A stretch of 64,000 nt of DNA from Lachnoanaerobaculum umeaense (GTDB lineage: Bacteria > Bacillota > Clostridia > Lachnospirales > Lachnospiraceae), in NCBI RefSeq assembly GCF_003589745.1, contig NZ_CP032364.1, positions 124,001-188,000 of the forward strand, read 5' to 3'. The translations under genes and the position numbers were made by a program. A model generated the notes under the pieces. It saw only the letters and a program-made list of their open reading frames with translations, was not told the origin of the DNA and did no database searches. Shown here in pieces: positions 47,054-55,441 of the stretch. The first letter of the stretch is position 1; every line of letters begins with the position of its first letter.

Positions 47054-47346
47054 TTGAAAAGTATATAGCTACTTTCTTTTCACATTTTGGAGCAATACGC
47101 TTTCAAAGGGAACTTAAGCCATATGGTATAAAGGGAGTAATAAAGCCGGTTCCAAGGTCGTTAAGTTCTTCCTGTGGAACCTGTGTAGAATTTGAAATAG
47201 ATATGACGAATAAAGAAAGACTTTCTGATGCAGTAGTATCTTTTGAAAATAATAATATGTTTGTAAATGATAAACATAATGAGATAGAACAGGTCGTTGC
47301 TATTACAGAAAATGGATATGAGAAAGTGTATATGGCAAGGCAGTAA
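47050..47346 (+). CDS. DUF3343-family putative Se/S carrier protein
   Basis: A 98-residue protein of the DUF3343 type (PF11823): an FxSxxxAIxxxRxLK-like start (FFSHFGAIRFQRELKPYG), then P-V-P-R-x-L-S-S-S-C-G-T-C with an exposed C-x-x-C, then the C-terminal half. It is a known companion of YedE/YedF in selenium loci, with unproven chemistry. The ATGA overlap with the carrier gene suggests they form one unit. Confidence 0.85.
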   Translation: MIEKYIATFFSHFGAIRFQRELKPYGIKGVIKPVPRSLSSSCGTCVEFEIDMTNKERLSDAVVSFENNNMFVNDKHNEIEQVVAITENGYEKVYMARQ

Positions 47347-47357
47347 ACTTTGCAGCA

Positions 47358-47415
47358 TTGATACAGTCTGTGTGTTTTTATTGGCATAAAGCCTAAAAAT
47401 TTCGGACTGTATCAA
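47358..47415 (+). repeat. Inverted repeat after the selenium operon
   Basis: TTGATACAGTC (47358-47368) and GACTGTATCAA (47405-47415) are perfect arms, with inner TTTTTA/TAAAAA and GGC/GCC pairing. No T run follows, so it is a poor intrinsic terminator; it may protect the transcript 3' end or bind a protein. Confidence 0.55.
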
Positions 47416-47453
47416 AATGTAAAACGAAAAAATATAAAAAATTAAAAAAGTTA

Positions 47454-47482
47454 TTGACAACCGGATATATATATTGTAATAT
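47454..47482 (+). promoter_or_regulatory. Promoter of tRNA-Lys
   Basis: TTGACA (47454-47459), 17 bp, TAATAT (47477-47482), about 40 bases before the mature tRNA. Confidence 0.7.
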
Positions 47483-47522
47483 ATCGGAGTGTTCAGCAAA
47501 TGAGAACACAAAAATAAAACAA

Positions 47523-47595
47523 GCGCCTTTAGCTCAGTTGGTAGAGCAGTAGACTCTTAATCTATTTGTCCAGGGTTCGAGTCCCTGAAGGCGCA
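47523..47595 (+). tRNA. tRNA-Lys (anticodon CTT)
   Basis: Acceptor GCGCCTT/AAGGCGC, D stem GCTC/GAGC with loop AGTTGGTA, anticodon stem GTAGA/TCTAT with loop CTCTTAA (anticodon CTT), T stem CAGGG/CCCTG with loop TTCGAGT. 73 bases, no encoded CCA. Confidence 0.94.
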
Positions 47596-47600
47596 TGAAG

Positions 47601-47644
47601 GTCCTACTTGATAGACATTGAGCTATTGGGAAGGGCTTTTTTTG
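47601..47644 (+). terminator. Terminator of tRNA-Lys
   Basis: GTCCTACTTGATAG pairs with CTATTGGGAAGGGC (several G-T pairs), followed by a run of T. Confidence 0.8.
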
Positions 47645-47727
47645 TTGTATAATGAATAAAATTAGGTTATAATTAAATACAATGCTTAAAATTTTGGGGC
47701 AGTGACTTTGTGCAAAAGGAGTTATAT

Positions 47728-48810
47728 ATGCTAAGAGTTGGTATGCTAACAAGTGGAGGAGATTGTCAGGCATTGAATGCAACAATGCGTGGTGTGGCAA
47801 AGAGTCTATACAAGTCTGATAAAGAGGTGGAAATAATAGGTTTTCTTGAAGGATATAAGGGGCTTATGTATGGAGAATACAGGGTTATGAAACCTTCAGA
47901 TTTTTCGGGTATATTGACCACAGGTGGAACAATGCTTGGAACCAGCAGGCAGCCTTTCAAATTGATGAGAGAGCCTGATGCAAATGGTATGGATAAGGTA
48001 GAGGCGATGAAGACTACATATAATAAGCTAAAGTTGGATTGTCTTGTAGTACTTGGTGGAAACGGCTCACAAAAGACAGCAAATCTTCTAAGCGAAGAGG
48101 GACTTAATGTTATAGGTTTACCAAAGACCATTGACAATGATTTGTATGGTACAGATATGACATTCGGTTTCCAAAGTGCGATGGAAATAGCCACAAATGC
48201 CATTGACTGTATACATACTACAGCTGCTTCTCATAGCAGAGTATTTATTGTAGAGGTAATGGGACATAAGGTAGGATGGCTTACACTATATGCCGGACTT
48301 GCGGGAGGTGCAGACATTATTTTGATACCTGAAATACCATATGATATAAAGGCAATAGCCGGTGCTATAAAGATTAGAGAAAAAGAAGGCAAGAAGTTTA
48401 CCATACTTGCAGTAGCAGAAGGAGCAATATCAAAAGAAGACGCAACTCTTTCAAAAAAAGAGCTGAAAAAGAAGAAATTAAAGGATGCGGGTAGATATCC
48501 TTCTATAAGTTATGAAATTGGGGATATCCTAAGTTCTGAGACAGGTGTAGATGTGAGAGTTACAGTTCCCGGACATACACAAAGAGGTGGAGATCCAAAT
48601 CCTTATGACAGAGCATTGTCTACAAGACTTGGAGCTCATGGAGCAGAGCTGATACTTGAAAAGAAATATGGTAGACTTGTAGTATTGAAGGGTACGGAGG
48701 TTACAGATATAGATCTTAGTGAGTCTGCAGGAAAGCTGAAATATGTTGATCCACAGTCTTCACTTGTAAAAGAGGCAAGACTTGTAGGAATAAGTTTTGG
48801 TGACAGATAG
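47728..48810 (+). CDS. pfkA: 6-phosphofructokinase (donor residue pattern mixed)
   Basis: A 360-residue phosphofructokinase phosphorylating fructose 6-phosphate in glycolysis. TSGGDCQALNA binds the donor, PKTIDND holds the catalytic aspartate, and VTVPGHTQRGGDPNPYDR is the C-terminal signature. At the donor-specificity sites it has G-G-N-G-S (Gly at E. coli position 104, ATP-like, but Asn in place of the metal-binding Asp103) and Lys at 124 (PPi-like). ATP or PPi use is therefore undecided. ATG 47728 follows AAAGGAG; an upstream GTG at 47710 would swallow this site. Confidence 0.92.
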   Translation: MLRVGMLTSGGDCQALNATMRGVAKSLYKSDKEVEIIGFLEGYKGLMYGEYRVMKPSDFSGILTTGGTMLGTSRQPFKLMREPDANGMDKVEAMKTTYNKLKLDCLVVLGGNGSQKTANLLSEEGLNVIGLPKTIDNDLYGTDMTFGFQSAMEIATNAIDCIHTTAASHSRVFIVEVMGHKVGWLTLYAGLAGGADIILIPEIPYDIKAIAGAIKIREKEGKKFTILAVAEGAISKEDATLSKKELKKKKLKDAGRYPSISYEIGDILSSETGVDVRVTVPGHTQRGGDPNPYDRALSTRLGAHGAELILEKKYGRLVVLKGTEVTDIDLSESAGKLKYVDPQSSLVKEARLVGISFGDR

Positions 48811-48821
48811 AAAGGGAGTAA

Positions 48822-50378
48822 ATGTCTTATACAGCATTATATAGGAAGTTTCGACCTTCAAATTTTGATGAGGTGGTAGGTCAGGAAGCTATAACAAAGA
48901 CATTAAAAAACCAGTTAAAGACAGGTAGAATATCTCATGCCTATCTTTTTTGTGGAACCAGGGGTACGGGAAAGACAAGTATAGCTAAGATAATGGCAAG
49001 GGCACTTAACTGTGAGAATCCCACAGATGCAGGCCCATGCAATCAATGTCCCACCTGTAAGTCTATAATTAGTGAGACTTCTATAAATGTATTGGAGATA
49101 GATGCAGCTTCAAATAATGGTGTAGATAATATAAGAGATATAAAGGAACAGGTGCAGTATCCGCCTACTTTTGGCAAATATAAGGTGTTTATAATAGATG
49201 AGGTGCATATGCTCTCTCCTGGAGCTTTCAATGCACTATTAAAAACTCTTGAAGAGCCACCTGAATATGTTATATTTATTTTGGCAACCACAGAGGTGCA
49301 CAAGATACCGGTTACAGTATTGTCAAGATGTCAAAGATATGACTTTAAAAGGATTGGAATGGATAGCATATCTAAAAGGCTTAAAGAACTTTGTAAGAGC
49401 GAAGGTGTAGATATAGAAGACAGGGCTGTGGACTATATTGCAAAGAGTGCAGATGGAGCTATGAGAGATGCACTCAGTCTTTTGGATGAGTGCATATCAT
49501 TTTTGCAAAATGAAAAGATTACTTATGATACTGTGCTTGATATACTTGGAGCTTCAGACATAAGCGTATTTAATGAGCTTTTCGAAGGTATATTATCCGG
49601 AAATACTATAGAGGTATTGAATCTTTTGAATGATTCAATAGTGGCAGGAAAAGAGATAGGACAGTTTGTAACAGATTTTCTTTGGTATTTGAGAAATATT
49701 CTGATATTAAAGTCCACACAAAATGACAGTTCACTTGTGGATATGTCAGAACAGAACTTACAAAATTTAAAAGAAATATCAAATACTGTTTCCAAAGAAA
49801 CTCTGATGCGGTATATTAGAAACTTGTCAGAGCTTTCAAATAAATTAAAGAGTGCTACACAAAAGAGAGTTGTGGCGGAGCTGGAGTTTATAAGGCTTAT
49901 GACACCTGAGATGGAGGAAAATCTTGACAGTGTATTGGATAGACTCTCCAGGCTTGAATCAGGTATAGTAACCGGTGCTGTAGTAAAAAAAAACAATACT
50001 CTGAATTCAGAGATAAAAATTGAAGAAGAAGTCATAGAGCTTCCAAAGGCTACATATGATGATTTCATGACTATAAAAAAGGAATGGAACAGTATAGTGG
50101 AGCATATTGGAGGTATGGCAGGCAGTGTATATAAAGAAGCAGATGTAGAGCCTTTAAAAACCGGAGGTATTAATGTCATCTTCTTTAACAGGATGTTCTT
50201 TGATATGGGAAGCGGAGAGTCCACAGTATCAGATTTACGCTCATATTTGAAAGAAAAGTACGGAAAAGATATTGTAATCAAGACTTCGTTAAGAGAAAAT
50301 AAGGTTGTAAGAAATACAAGATATGTTTCAATAGAAGATATAAAATCTGTTATCAATACAGATATTATTGTAGAATAG
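48822..50378 (+). CDS. dnaX: DNA polymerase III gamma/tau subunit
   Basis: The 518-residue clamp-loader ATPase of the replisome. Walker A is [10 protein letters not shown] near 45-53, the zinc module has [16 protein letters not shown], Walker B is [10 protein letters not shown], and [11 protein letters not shown] is the arginine-finger region. A C-terminal tau-like region follows residue 400. A run of nine A at 49985-49993 (codons 388-391) is a possible slippage site for a short gamma form. It heads the conserved dnaX-ybaB-recR order. Confidence 0.95.
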   Translation: MSYTALYRKFRPSNFDEVVGQEAITKTLKNQLKTGRISHAYLFCGTRGTGKTSIAKIMARALNCENPTDAGPCNQCPTCKSIISETSINVLEIDAASNNGVDNIRDIKEQVQYPPTFGKYKVFIIDEVHMLSPGAFNALLKTLEEPPEYVIFILATTEVHKIPVTVLSRCQRYDFKRIGMDSISKRLKELCKSEGVDIEDRAVDYIAKSADGAMRDALSLLDECISFLQNEKITYDTVLDILGASDISVFNELFEGILSGNTIEVLNLLNDSIVAGKEIGQFVTDFLWYLRNILILKSTQNDSSLVDMSEQNLQNLKEISNTVSKETLMRYIRNLSELSNKLKSATQKRVVAELEFIRLMTPEMEENLDSVLDRLSRLESGIVTGAVVKKNNTLNSEIKIEEEVIELPKATYDDFMTIKKEWNSIVEHIGGMAGSVYKEADVEPLKTGGINVIFFNRMFFDMGSGESTVSDLRSYLKEKYGKDIVIKTSLRENKVVRNTRYVSIEDIKSVINTDIIVE

Positions 50379-50391
50379 TGAGGAGAATTTT

Positions 50392-50736
50392 ATGGCAAAG
50401 CGTGGAGGTTTTGGTGGCGGCATGATGCCGGGTAATATAAATCAGTTGATGAAGCAGGCACAGAAGATGCAAAAGCAGATGGAGGAGCAAAGTGCGGCTT
50501 TTGAAGGTAAAGAGTTTAGTGCAAGTGCAGGTGGTGGTGCTGTAAGCATTACTGTATCAGGTAAAAAGGAAATCACAAAGGTTTCAATAGATAAAGAGGT
50601 TGTAGACCCTGATGATGTGGAGATGTTGGAAGACTTGATAATGGCGGCTACAAATGAAGCCCTTAGAAAGATGGAAGAAGAGCATTCTGCACTTATGGGT
50701 GGCATTGCAGGTGGAGCAGGAAAGTTGCCATTCTAA
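50392..50736 (+). CDS. YbaB/EbfC nucleoid-associated protein
   Basis: A 114-residue DNA-binding protein of the YbaB family, acting as a dimer. The N-terminal Gly/Met-rich segment is followed by [18 protein letters not shown], then the core [21 protein letters not shown] and a C-terminal helix ([19 protein letters not shown]). Position between dnaX and recR is the normal one in bacteria. The stop overlaps the recR ATG (TAATG). Confidence 0.95.
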   Translation: MAKRGGFGGGMMPGNINQLMKQAQKMQKQMEEQSAAFEGKEFSASAGGGAVSITVSGKKEITKVSIDKEVVDPDDVEMLEDLIMAATNEALRKMEEEHSALMGGIAGGAGKLPF

Positions 50737-51332
50737 TGGATTATTACAGCAGTCACATAAGCAAGCTTATAGAGGAACTTTCAAAACTACCGGGTGTAGG
50801 AGCAAAGTCCGCACAAAGGCTTGCTTTTCACATAATAGGAATGTCAAGTGAACAGGTAGAGTCATTGTCAAGTGCTATAAAAGATGCCAAAGGCAATGTG
50901 AATTATTGTAAAGAATGCTTTACTTTAACAGATGGAGAGGTCTGTCCGATATGTGCCAATGAGAAGAGAGATCATAAGACCATAATGGTTGTGGAAAACA
51001 CAAGAGATTTGGCAGCATATGAAAAGACAGGAAAGTATGAAGGTGTTTACCATGTTTTGCATGGTGCTATATCACCTATGCTTGGAATAGGTCCGGCAGA
51101 TATAAAATTAAAGGAATTAATAAAGAGATTGGAGGGCGATATAAACGAAGTGATTATCGCCACAAATTCTACACTTGAGGGAGAGACTACAGCAATGTAT
51201 ATAGCTAAACTTATAAAGCCCATAGGTATAGAAGTGAGTAGGATAGCAAGTGGAGTCCCGGTAGGCGGGGATTTGGAATATATTGATGAAGTGACTCTAT
51301 TAAGGGCGCTCGAAGGAAGAAGATCACTCTAG
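50736..51332 (+). CDS. recR: Recombination mediator RecR
   Basis: A 198-residue RecR that works with RecF/RecO in gap repair. Helix-hairpin-helix [16 protein letters not shown], a C4 zinc site (CKEC ... CPIC near 57-72), Toprim motif [17 protein letters not shown], and a Walker-like C-terminal end ([17 protein letters not shown]). Full length and in its standard context. Confidence 0.97.
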   Translation: MDYYSSHISKLIEELSKLPGVGAKSAQRLAFHIIGMSSEQVESLSSAIKDAKGNVNYCKECFTLTDGEVCPICANEKRDHKTIMVVENTRDLAAYEKTGKYEGVYHVLHGAISPMLGIGPADIKLKELIKRLEGDINEVIIATNSTLEGETTAMYIAKLIKPIGIEVSRIASGVPVGGDLEYIDEVTLLRALEGRRSL

Positions 51333-51376
51333 AGGTGTATTTTCAAAAGTAAAAAATCTTGAGGGTTGGTGCAGGC

Positions 51377-54300
51377 ATGGATAAATATGAGTTTAATTTA
51401 AAGGTTGAACAATTGAATAAATTGGTGAAGAGTGGCGACTATAAGGCGGCTATGAGAATCACAGATACAATTGACTGGAGTAGGGTTCATAATGCAGGCT
51501 TGCTAACAACTGTATCAGAAGTCTATGAAAAAAATGGCGAATATAGGGAAGCTAGAGAAGTATTACTATTAGCTTATGACAGAGCACCTGTAGGAAAGAG
51601 AGCTTTATATAGGCTAACAATGCTTGCGTTAAAAGAGGGAGATATATCAGAGGCACAAGCCTACTACAAAGAGTATACTGAGATCTCTCCACAAGACAGT
51701 AGAAAATATCTTATGGAATATCATATTGCAGTGGCAAAGGGTTATGATATAAATAAAAAGATAAGAATACTTGAAAAATATTGTGACATTGAGAAAACGG
51801 ATGAGCAGTGGAAATATGAATTGGCAGTGCTATATGTGAAGGCGGGCAGAATAGATGACTGTATAAAAACCTGTGATGAAATAATGCTTTTATTTGGAGT
51901 TGGAGAATATGTAGAAAAAGCTGCAGCACTAAAGGAATCCACCGGTTGCCCTCTAAGTTCAAAGCAACAGGAGCAGGTGGACAATAAGGAGTATTATGAG
52001 GTCAGACTTAGCTCAATTGTAAGAAAATATGAAAGTGGAGATTATCCAAACTTAAACCTTGATGATATGAGTGTATATAATCCGATTGAAGATAGGAAAG
52101 CCACTATAAATTTGATTGATGATGAAGAAGTTGTAAATGAGGATACCCATATAAATACAGAACTTTTCCCAAAAGTTATGGGAGTAAATGAAGTAAGAAT
52201 ATCAGAGACGACATTTAAGGGGGAGAGCGTGAACCCGGAATTTGAAGCAGAGTTAAAAAGGGCTATAGCAATCACAAATGAAAATCTTAGTAAAATGAAA
52301 GGCGAGGATTATCGCTCATCTATGGCTGAAATAGATGAAGAGGTCAGAGCCCGTATGGAGAGGGTGGAGAGAATAAAGCAAGGTAGATTCACTTCCCCAC
52401 TGGTGATGGCTGAAAGAAAAAAATACAGAATAAACAATCATTTTGACAGTATGGGATTACCAAAAACTCATGGTAATAGAGAAGAGTATCAGGAAATGAT
52501 GGCAAAAATGCAAAATACCTGTATAAGCGAAGAACAGGAGGTTGTGTCTGCTCTTGATGAAGAAAAGGACTATGAGCTTTTGGCGGAAAGTATTATTCAA
52601 CAAGAAGAGTGTCTGCCTGAGGTATCAGATGTCGAGGATATTCAAGGTGAGAGAATAGAGCCTTTAGAAACTGAAGTAGATATTGATACTGAAACAAAAG
52701 ATATGAAGATTGATTTAATAGACATCAATCAGGATATAGTAGATAGTGTAAGCGAAGACCGTACTGAGAATGTAGATACGATAAGCAAAGACGGTGATGA
52801 AGTTGAAGATGCTATAAGTGAAGAGAATACTGAAGTTGAAGACACTATAAGTGAAGAGAATACGGAAGTTGTAGACACTATAAGTGATGAAGGTACTGAA
52901 GTTATAGATGATATAAACGAAGATAGTGATGTAGAAGAAATTCCTGTAAAAAATATCACTGTAACAGAGACAGCTTCTACAAAAGTTTTGGAGAATTATG
53001 TTCCTGAAAAGAAAGTTCCAATATTTGACAATGATGATTTGATAAATAGCTACTATGACGAAGAGGTAGATACCGGTGTACCTACTGTTTCATCTGTCAT
53101 GGCAAAGAGAAAAGAACAAAAAAATATTGTTAAAAGCAGCATCAAGAGTGAAACAAAGATGGAAGTGGTAGATAATGAGGAAATCTATTACACAAAAGAA
53201 GAGAGAACCTTTGTAACCAAAGTAAAAAGAGGCGAAGAACCTGAGGAAATTATCCTAAAGCCTGTAATTAAAGAAATTGAGTCTGATGATGAAGAGGTCA
53301 ATACTATTGTTGTAGAGGAAGATATAACTGCAAGTAAAATAGATAAGAAAGAAAGAAAATCAAGTGAGGCTACGGAATTTGTTGCAAAAGATGAACTCAA
53401 ATCTGACATAGAGGATGGGAATAATTCTGATGAAAATGAAACTATAGTTATTGAAGAGAATGCAGATGATGAGATTAGGGAGGTTGATTTGTCGGTGCAG
53501 GGAAAGGTTATGAAAGCAAGAGCTCCAAAGTCAAGAGAACCTAAAGAATTCCTGATGAGAAGACCGGGTTCCATAATGGTGGAAGGTATAACAGCAGAGC
53601 AAGCCCTTGAGAATGCAAAAAATGTTCTGAGAGAGGTAAATGAACGCACAAAGATAAAGCATTCAGTCTTAAAAATTGGGGCAGACAGTCTCAATAATAG
53701 AGGTGTGATGAATTCTATCGATAAGATAAAGGGCAAGGATCTTATCATTGTAGAGGCAGGAAAACTTGATGATAATACTATTTCAGAGCTTATAGAGTTT
53801 ATCAGAAATGGTAAGGAAACGGTTATATTTACAGATACTATAAGTGGTATTGAAAGTTTGATAGAATCTAATGACCTATTACATGGTATGAGCCTTGTAA
53901 TGAGGGAGGATGAAGTCCCTGTAAAGAGAAAGAATATTGTAGCTAATATTGTACTGAAAGAAAGGGATGACGAAAGAGCAATTAGAGAGGCTGAAGAAAA
54001 AAAGGAACTTGAAAGAAAAGAGGCACAAAAAAAGAAGGAAGAGGCTCAAGCTGCTAATGATTTGATGGCTATGGATATAATAGCAAATATTTTGAGGCAG
54101 GAAACAGGAGATGAAAATATTCAGTTTGAGATACAAGAGATTGGTAGCTCAAATTCTATAAAATTCTATAAATCTGATGAAGATGAAAAATTAGAGCCTA
54201 AGGAGGAGAAACAGACTATTAAACTTGACCCTGTAATATCAAATGCGATAATTGAGGAGTCTTCAAAGCTTGAAAAGCCTAAAAAAGAAGTTAAAACAGT

Positions 54301-54736
54301 GGAAAGAGAATCTCAAAAACAGGAAAGAAAAAATGAAAAGCAGTCTGTAATATTGGAAAAAGAAGCAAAGAGACAAACTGAAGAACCTGAAAAGGAAAAT
54401 AGAAAGCAGCCTGAGGTAGAAGAAGTAATAGATTATAACAGTGATGATAACACTCCTATGGGTGTGGATCAATTCATTGCATATGCACTTAACTATGTAA
54501 AAGAGATAGAATGTGTACTGTCATATAAGACAGAATATGCAATAGAAGAGAGAGCTGATTATATGAAGGAAGACGGCACACCTCTAACAAAAAAGAATGC
54601 TAGAAACCTTGTAGATCATGCTGCTGATTTGGCAGAGAAACCGGGAATAATGAAATCAATAATAAATGGATTGACGAACTCTAAGTATGATAAAGAAGGA
54701 AGACTGATTCTAAGAGAGGAGCATTTTAGAATATAA
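51377..54736 (+). CDS. Large acidic TPR-containing protein of unknown function
   Basis: A 1119-residue cytoplasmic protein starting at ATG 51377 (an in-frame TTG at 51359 is less likely). Residues about 1-180 look like TPR helical pairs. A long Glu/Asp-rich region with 33-bp repeats follows (about 250-710). A folded segment at about 735-870 contains ITAEQALENAKNVLREV and KGKDLIIVEAGKLDD, looking like an alpha/beta fold that has lost its nucleotide motifs. A Lys/Glu coiled coil comes next, and a conserved C-terminal domain (MGVDQFIAYALNYVKEIECV ...) covers the last 95 residues. The family seems lachnospiral; its place between recR and cvpA suggests envelope or division work, but that is speculation. 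Confidence 0.7.
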   Translation: MDKYEFNLKVEQLNKLVKSGDYKAAMRITDTIDWSRVHNAGLLTTVSEVYEKNGEYREAREVLLLAYDRAPVGKRALYRLTMLALKEGDISEAQAYYKEYTEISPQDSRKYLMEYHIAVAKGYDINKKIRILEKYCDIEKTDEQWKYELAVLYVKAGRIDDCIKTCDEIMLLFGVGEYVEKAAALKESTGCPLSSKQQEQVDNKEYYEVRLSSIVRKYESGDYPNLNLDDMSVYNPIEDRKATINLIDDEEVVNEDTHINTELFPKVMGVNEVRISETTFKGESVNPEFEAELKRAIAITNENLSKMKGEDYRSSMAEIDEEVRARMERVERIKQGRFTSPLVMAERKKYRINNHFDSMGLPKTHGNREEYQEMMAKMQNTCISEEQEVVSALDEEKDYELLAESIIQQEECLPEVSDVEDIQGERIEPLETEVDIDTETKDMKIDLIDINQDIVDSVSEDRTENVDTISKDGDEVEDAISEENTEVEDTISEENTEVVDTISDEGTEVIDDINEDSDVEEIPVKNITVTETASTKVLENYVPEKKVPIFDNDDLINSYYDEEVDTGVPTVSSVMAKRKEQKNIVKSSIKSETKMEVVDNEEIYYTKEERTFVTKVKRGEEPEEIILKPVIKEIESDDEEVNTIVVEEDITASKIDKKERKSSEATEFVAKDELKSDIEDGNNSDENETIVIEENADDEIREVDLSVQGKVMKARAPKSREPKEFLMRRPGSIMVEGITAEQALENAKNVLREVNERTKIKHSVLKIGADSLNNRGVMNSIDKIKGKDLIIVEAGKLDDNTISELIEFIRNGKETVIFTDTISGIESLIESNDLLHGMSLVMREDEVPVKRKNIVANIVLKERDDERAIREAEEKKELERKEAQKKKEEAQAANDLMAMDIIANILRQETGDENIQFEIQEIGSSNSIKFYKSDEDEKLEPKEEKQTIKLDPVISNAIIEESSKLEKPKKEVKTVERESQKQERKNEKQSVILEKEAKRQTEEPEKENRKQPEVEEVIDYNSDDNTPMGVDQFIAYALNYVKEIECVLSYKTEYAIEERADYMKEDGTPLTKKNARNLVDHAADLAEKPGIMKSIINGLTNSKYDKEGRLILREEHFRI
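52745..52909 (+). repeat. 33-bp tandem repeats in the acidic TPR gene
   Basis: Five consecutive 33-base units (starts 52745, 52778, 52811, 52844, 52877) encode 11-residue units such as T-I-S-E-E-N-T-E-V-V-D. Units 3 and 4 are almost identical. A degenerate sixth unit follows. In-frame copy-number change is expected between strains. Confidence 0.85.
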
Positions 54737-55428
54737 TGGTTTTTAATTTTTTTGAAATACTGGTATTTTTGCTTTTAGTTTTATTGATTGCATATGGATA
54801 TAAGAATGGACTTTTAAAGTTATCCATAACAATGTTAGCTCTTTTATCCAGCGTGATTGTATTGAATGTAGTAAATCCATATCTTAGAAATCAACTACAG
54901 GAAAATACTAAGATAAACCAGTTTGTTTTGACTACAATTTATTCGAAAATAGGATTGGCTGATATGCATGAAGATTCCTCTAATAAAGAAGGCCGAAATA
55001 ATGCTATTGATAAACTTAATGTGCCAACAAAGGTCAAAGATGTTTTGAAAAGAGATGACGACCGAGTGATATATGAAAAGCTTGGTGTATATACATTCTC
55101 AGATTATATTGCCAGTTATGTTACACAGATGACTGTTAATGCGATGAGTTTTATGGGTTCTTTTATATTGGTCTGGCTAGTACTGGGTATATTATTTAAG
55201 GGAAATAAGCTTTTGAGTAAACTACCTATTTTGGGAGGCATGAATCAAATTTTTGGAGCAATAGCCGGTCTAACAATAGGACTTATAATATACTGGGTCG
55301 TTTGTATTTTTATAATTGCATTTTCTACAACTAAGCTTGGTTCTAGTTTATCGGCTATGGTTGAAAGCAGTCCATTTTTGGTTTTTTTATCAAGAATAAA
55401 TCCAATAGCAACTTTTCTTGGATTATAG
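54736..55428 (+). CDS. CvpA-family membrane protein
   Basis: A 230-residue protein with four predicted membrane segments (about 5-25, 28-48, 135-157, 170-195) and the CvpA pattern: N-terminal FEILVFLLLVLLIAYGYKNGLLK and C-terminal GGMNQIFGAIAGLTIGLII. CvpA proteins are linked to envelope integrity and colicin V export in other bacteria; the function here is unknown. The start overlaps the preceding stop by one base. Confidence 0.82.
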   Translation: MVFNFFEILVFLLLVLLIAYGYKNGLLKLSITMLALLSSVIVLNVVNPYLRNQLQENTKINQFVLTTIYSKIGLADMHEDSSNKEGRNNAIDKLNVPTKVKDVLKRDDDRVIYEKLGVYTFSDYIASYVTQMTVNAMSFMGSFILVWLVLGILFKGNKLLSKLPILGGMNQIFGAIAGLTIGLIIYWVVCIFIIAFSTTKLGSSLSAMVESSPFLVFLSRINPIATFLGL

Positions 55429-55441
55429 TTAGGGAGGTTAT

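Noticed and set aside
30149..47368. Shared TTGATACAGT at 30149 and 47358 as a dispersed repeat
   Set aside because: Only about ten bases match and the flanks are unrelated; a window of this size holds many such chance matches.
47534..47800. Minus-strand frame over tRNA-Lys and the start of the phosphofructokinase
   Set aside because: It is antisense to the tRNA and its terminator and has no supporting signals.
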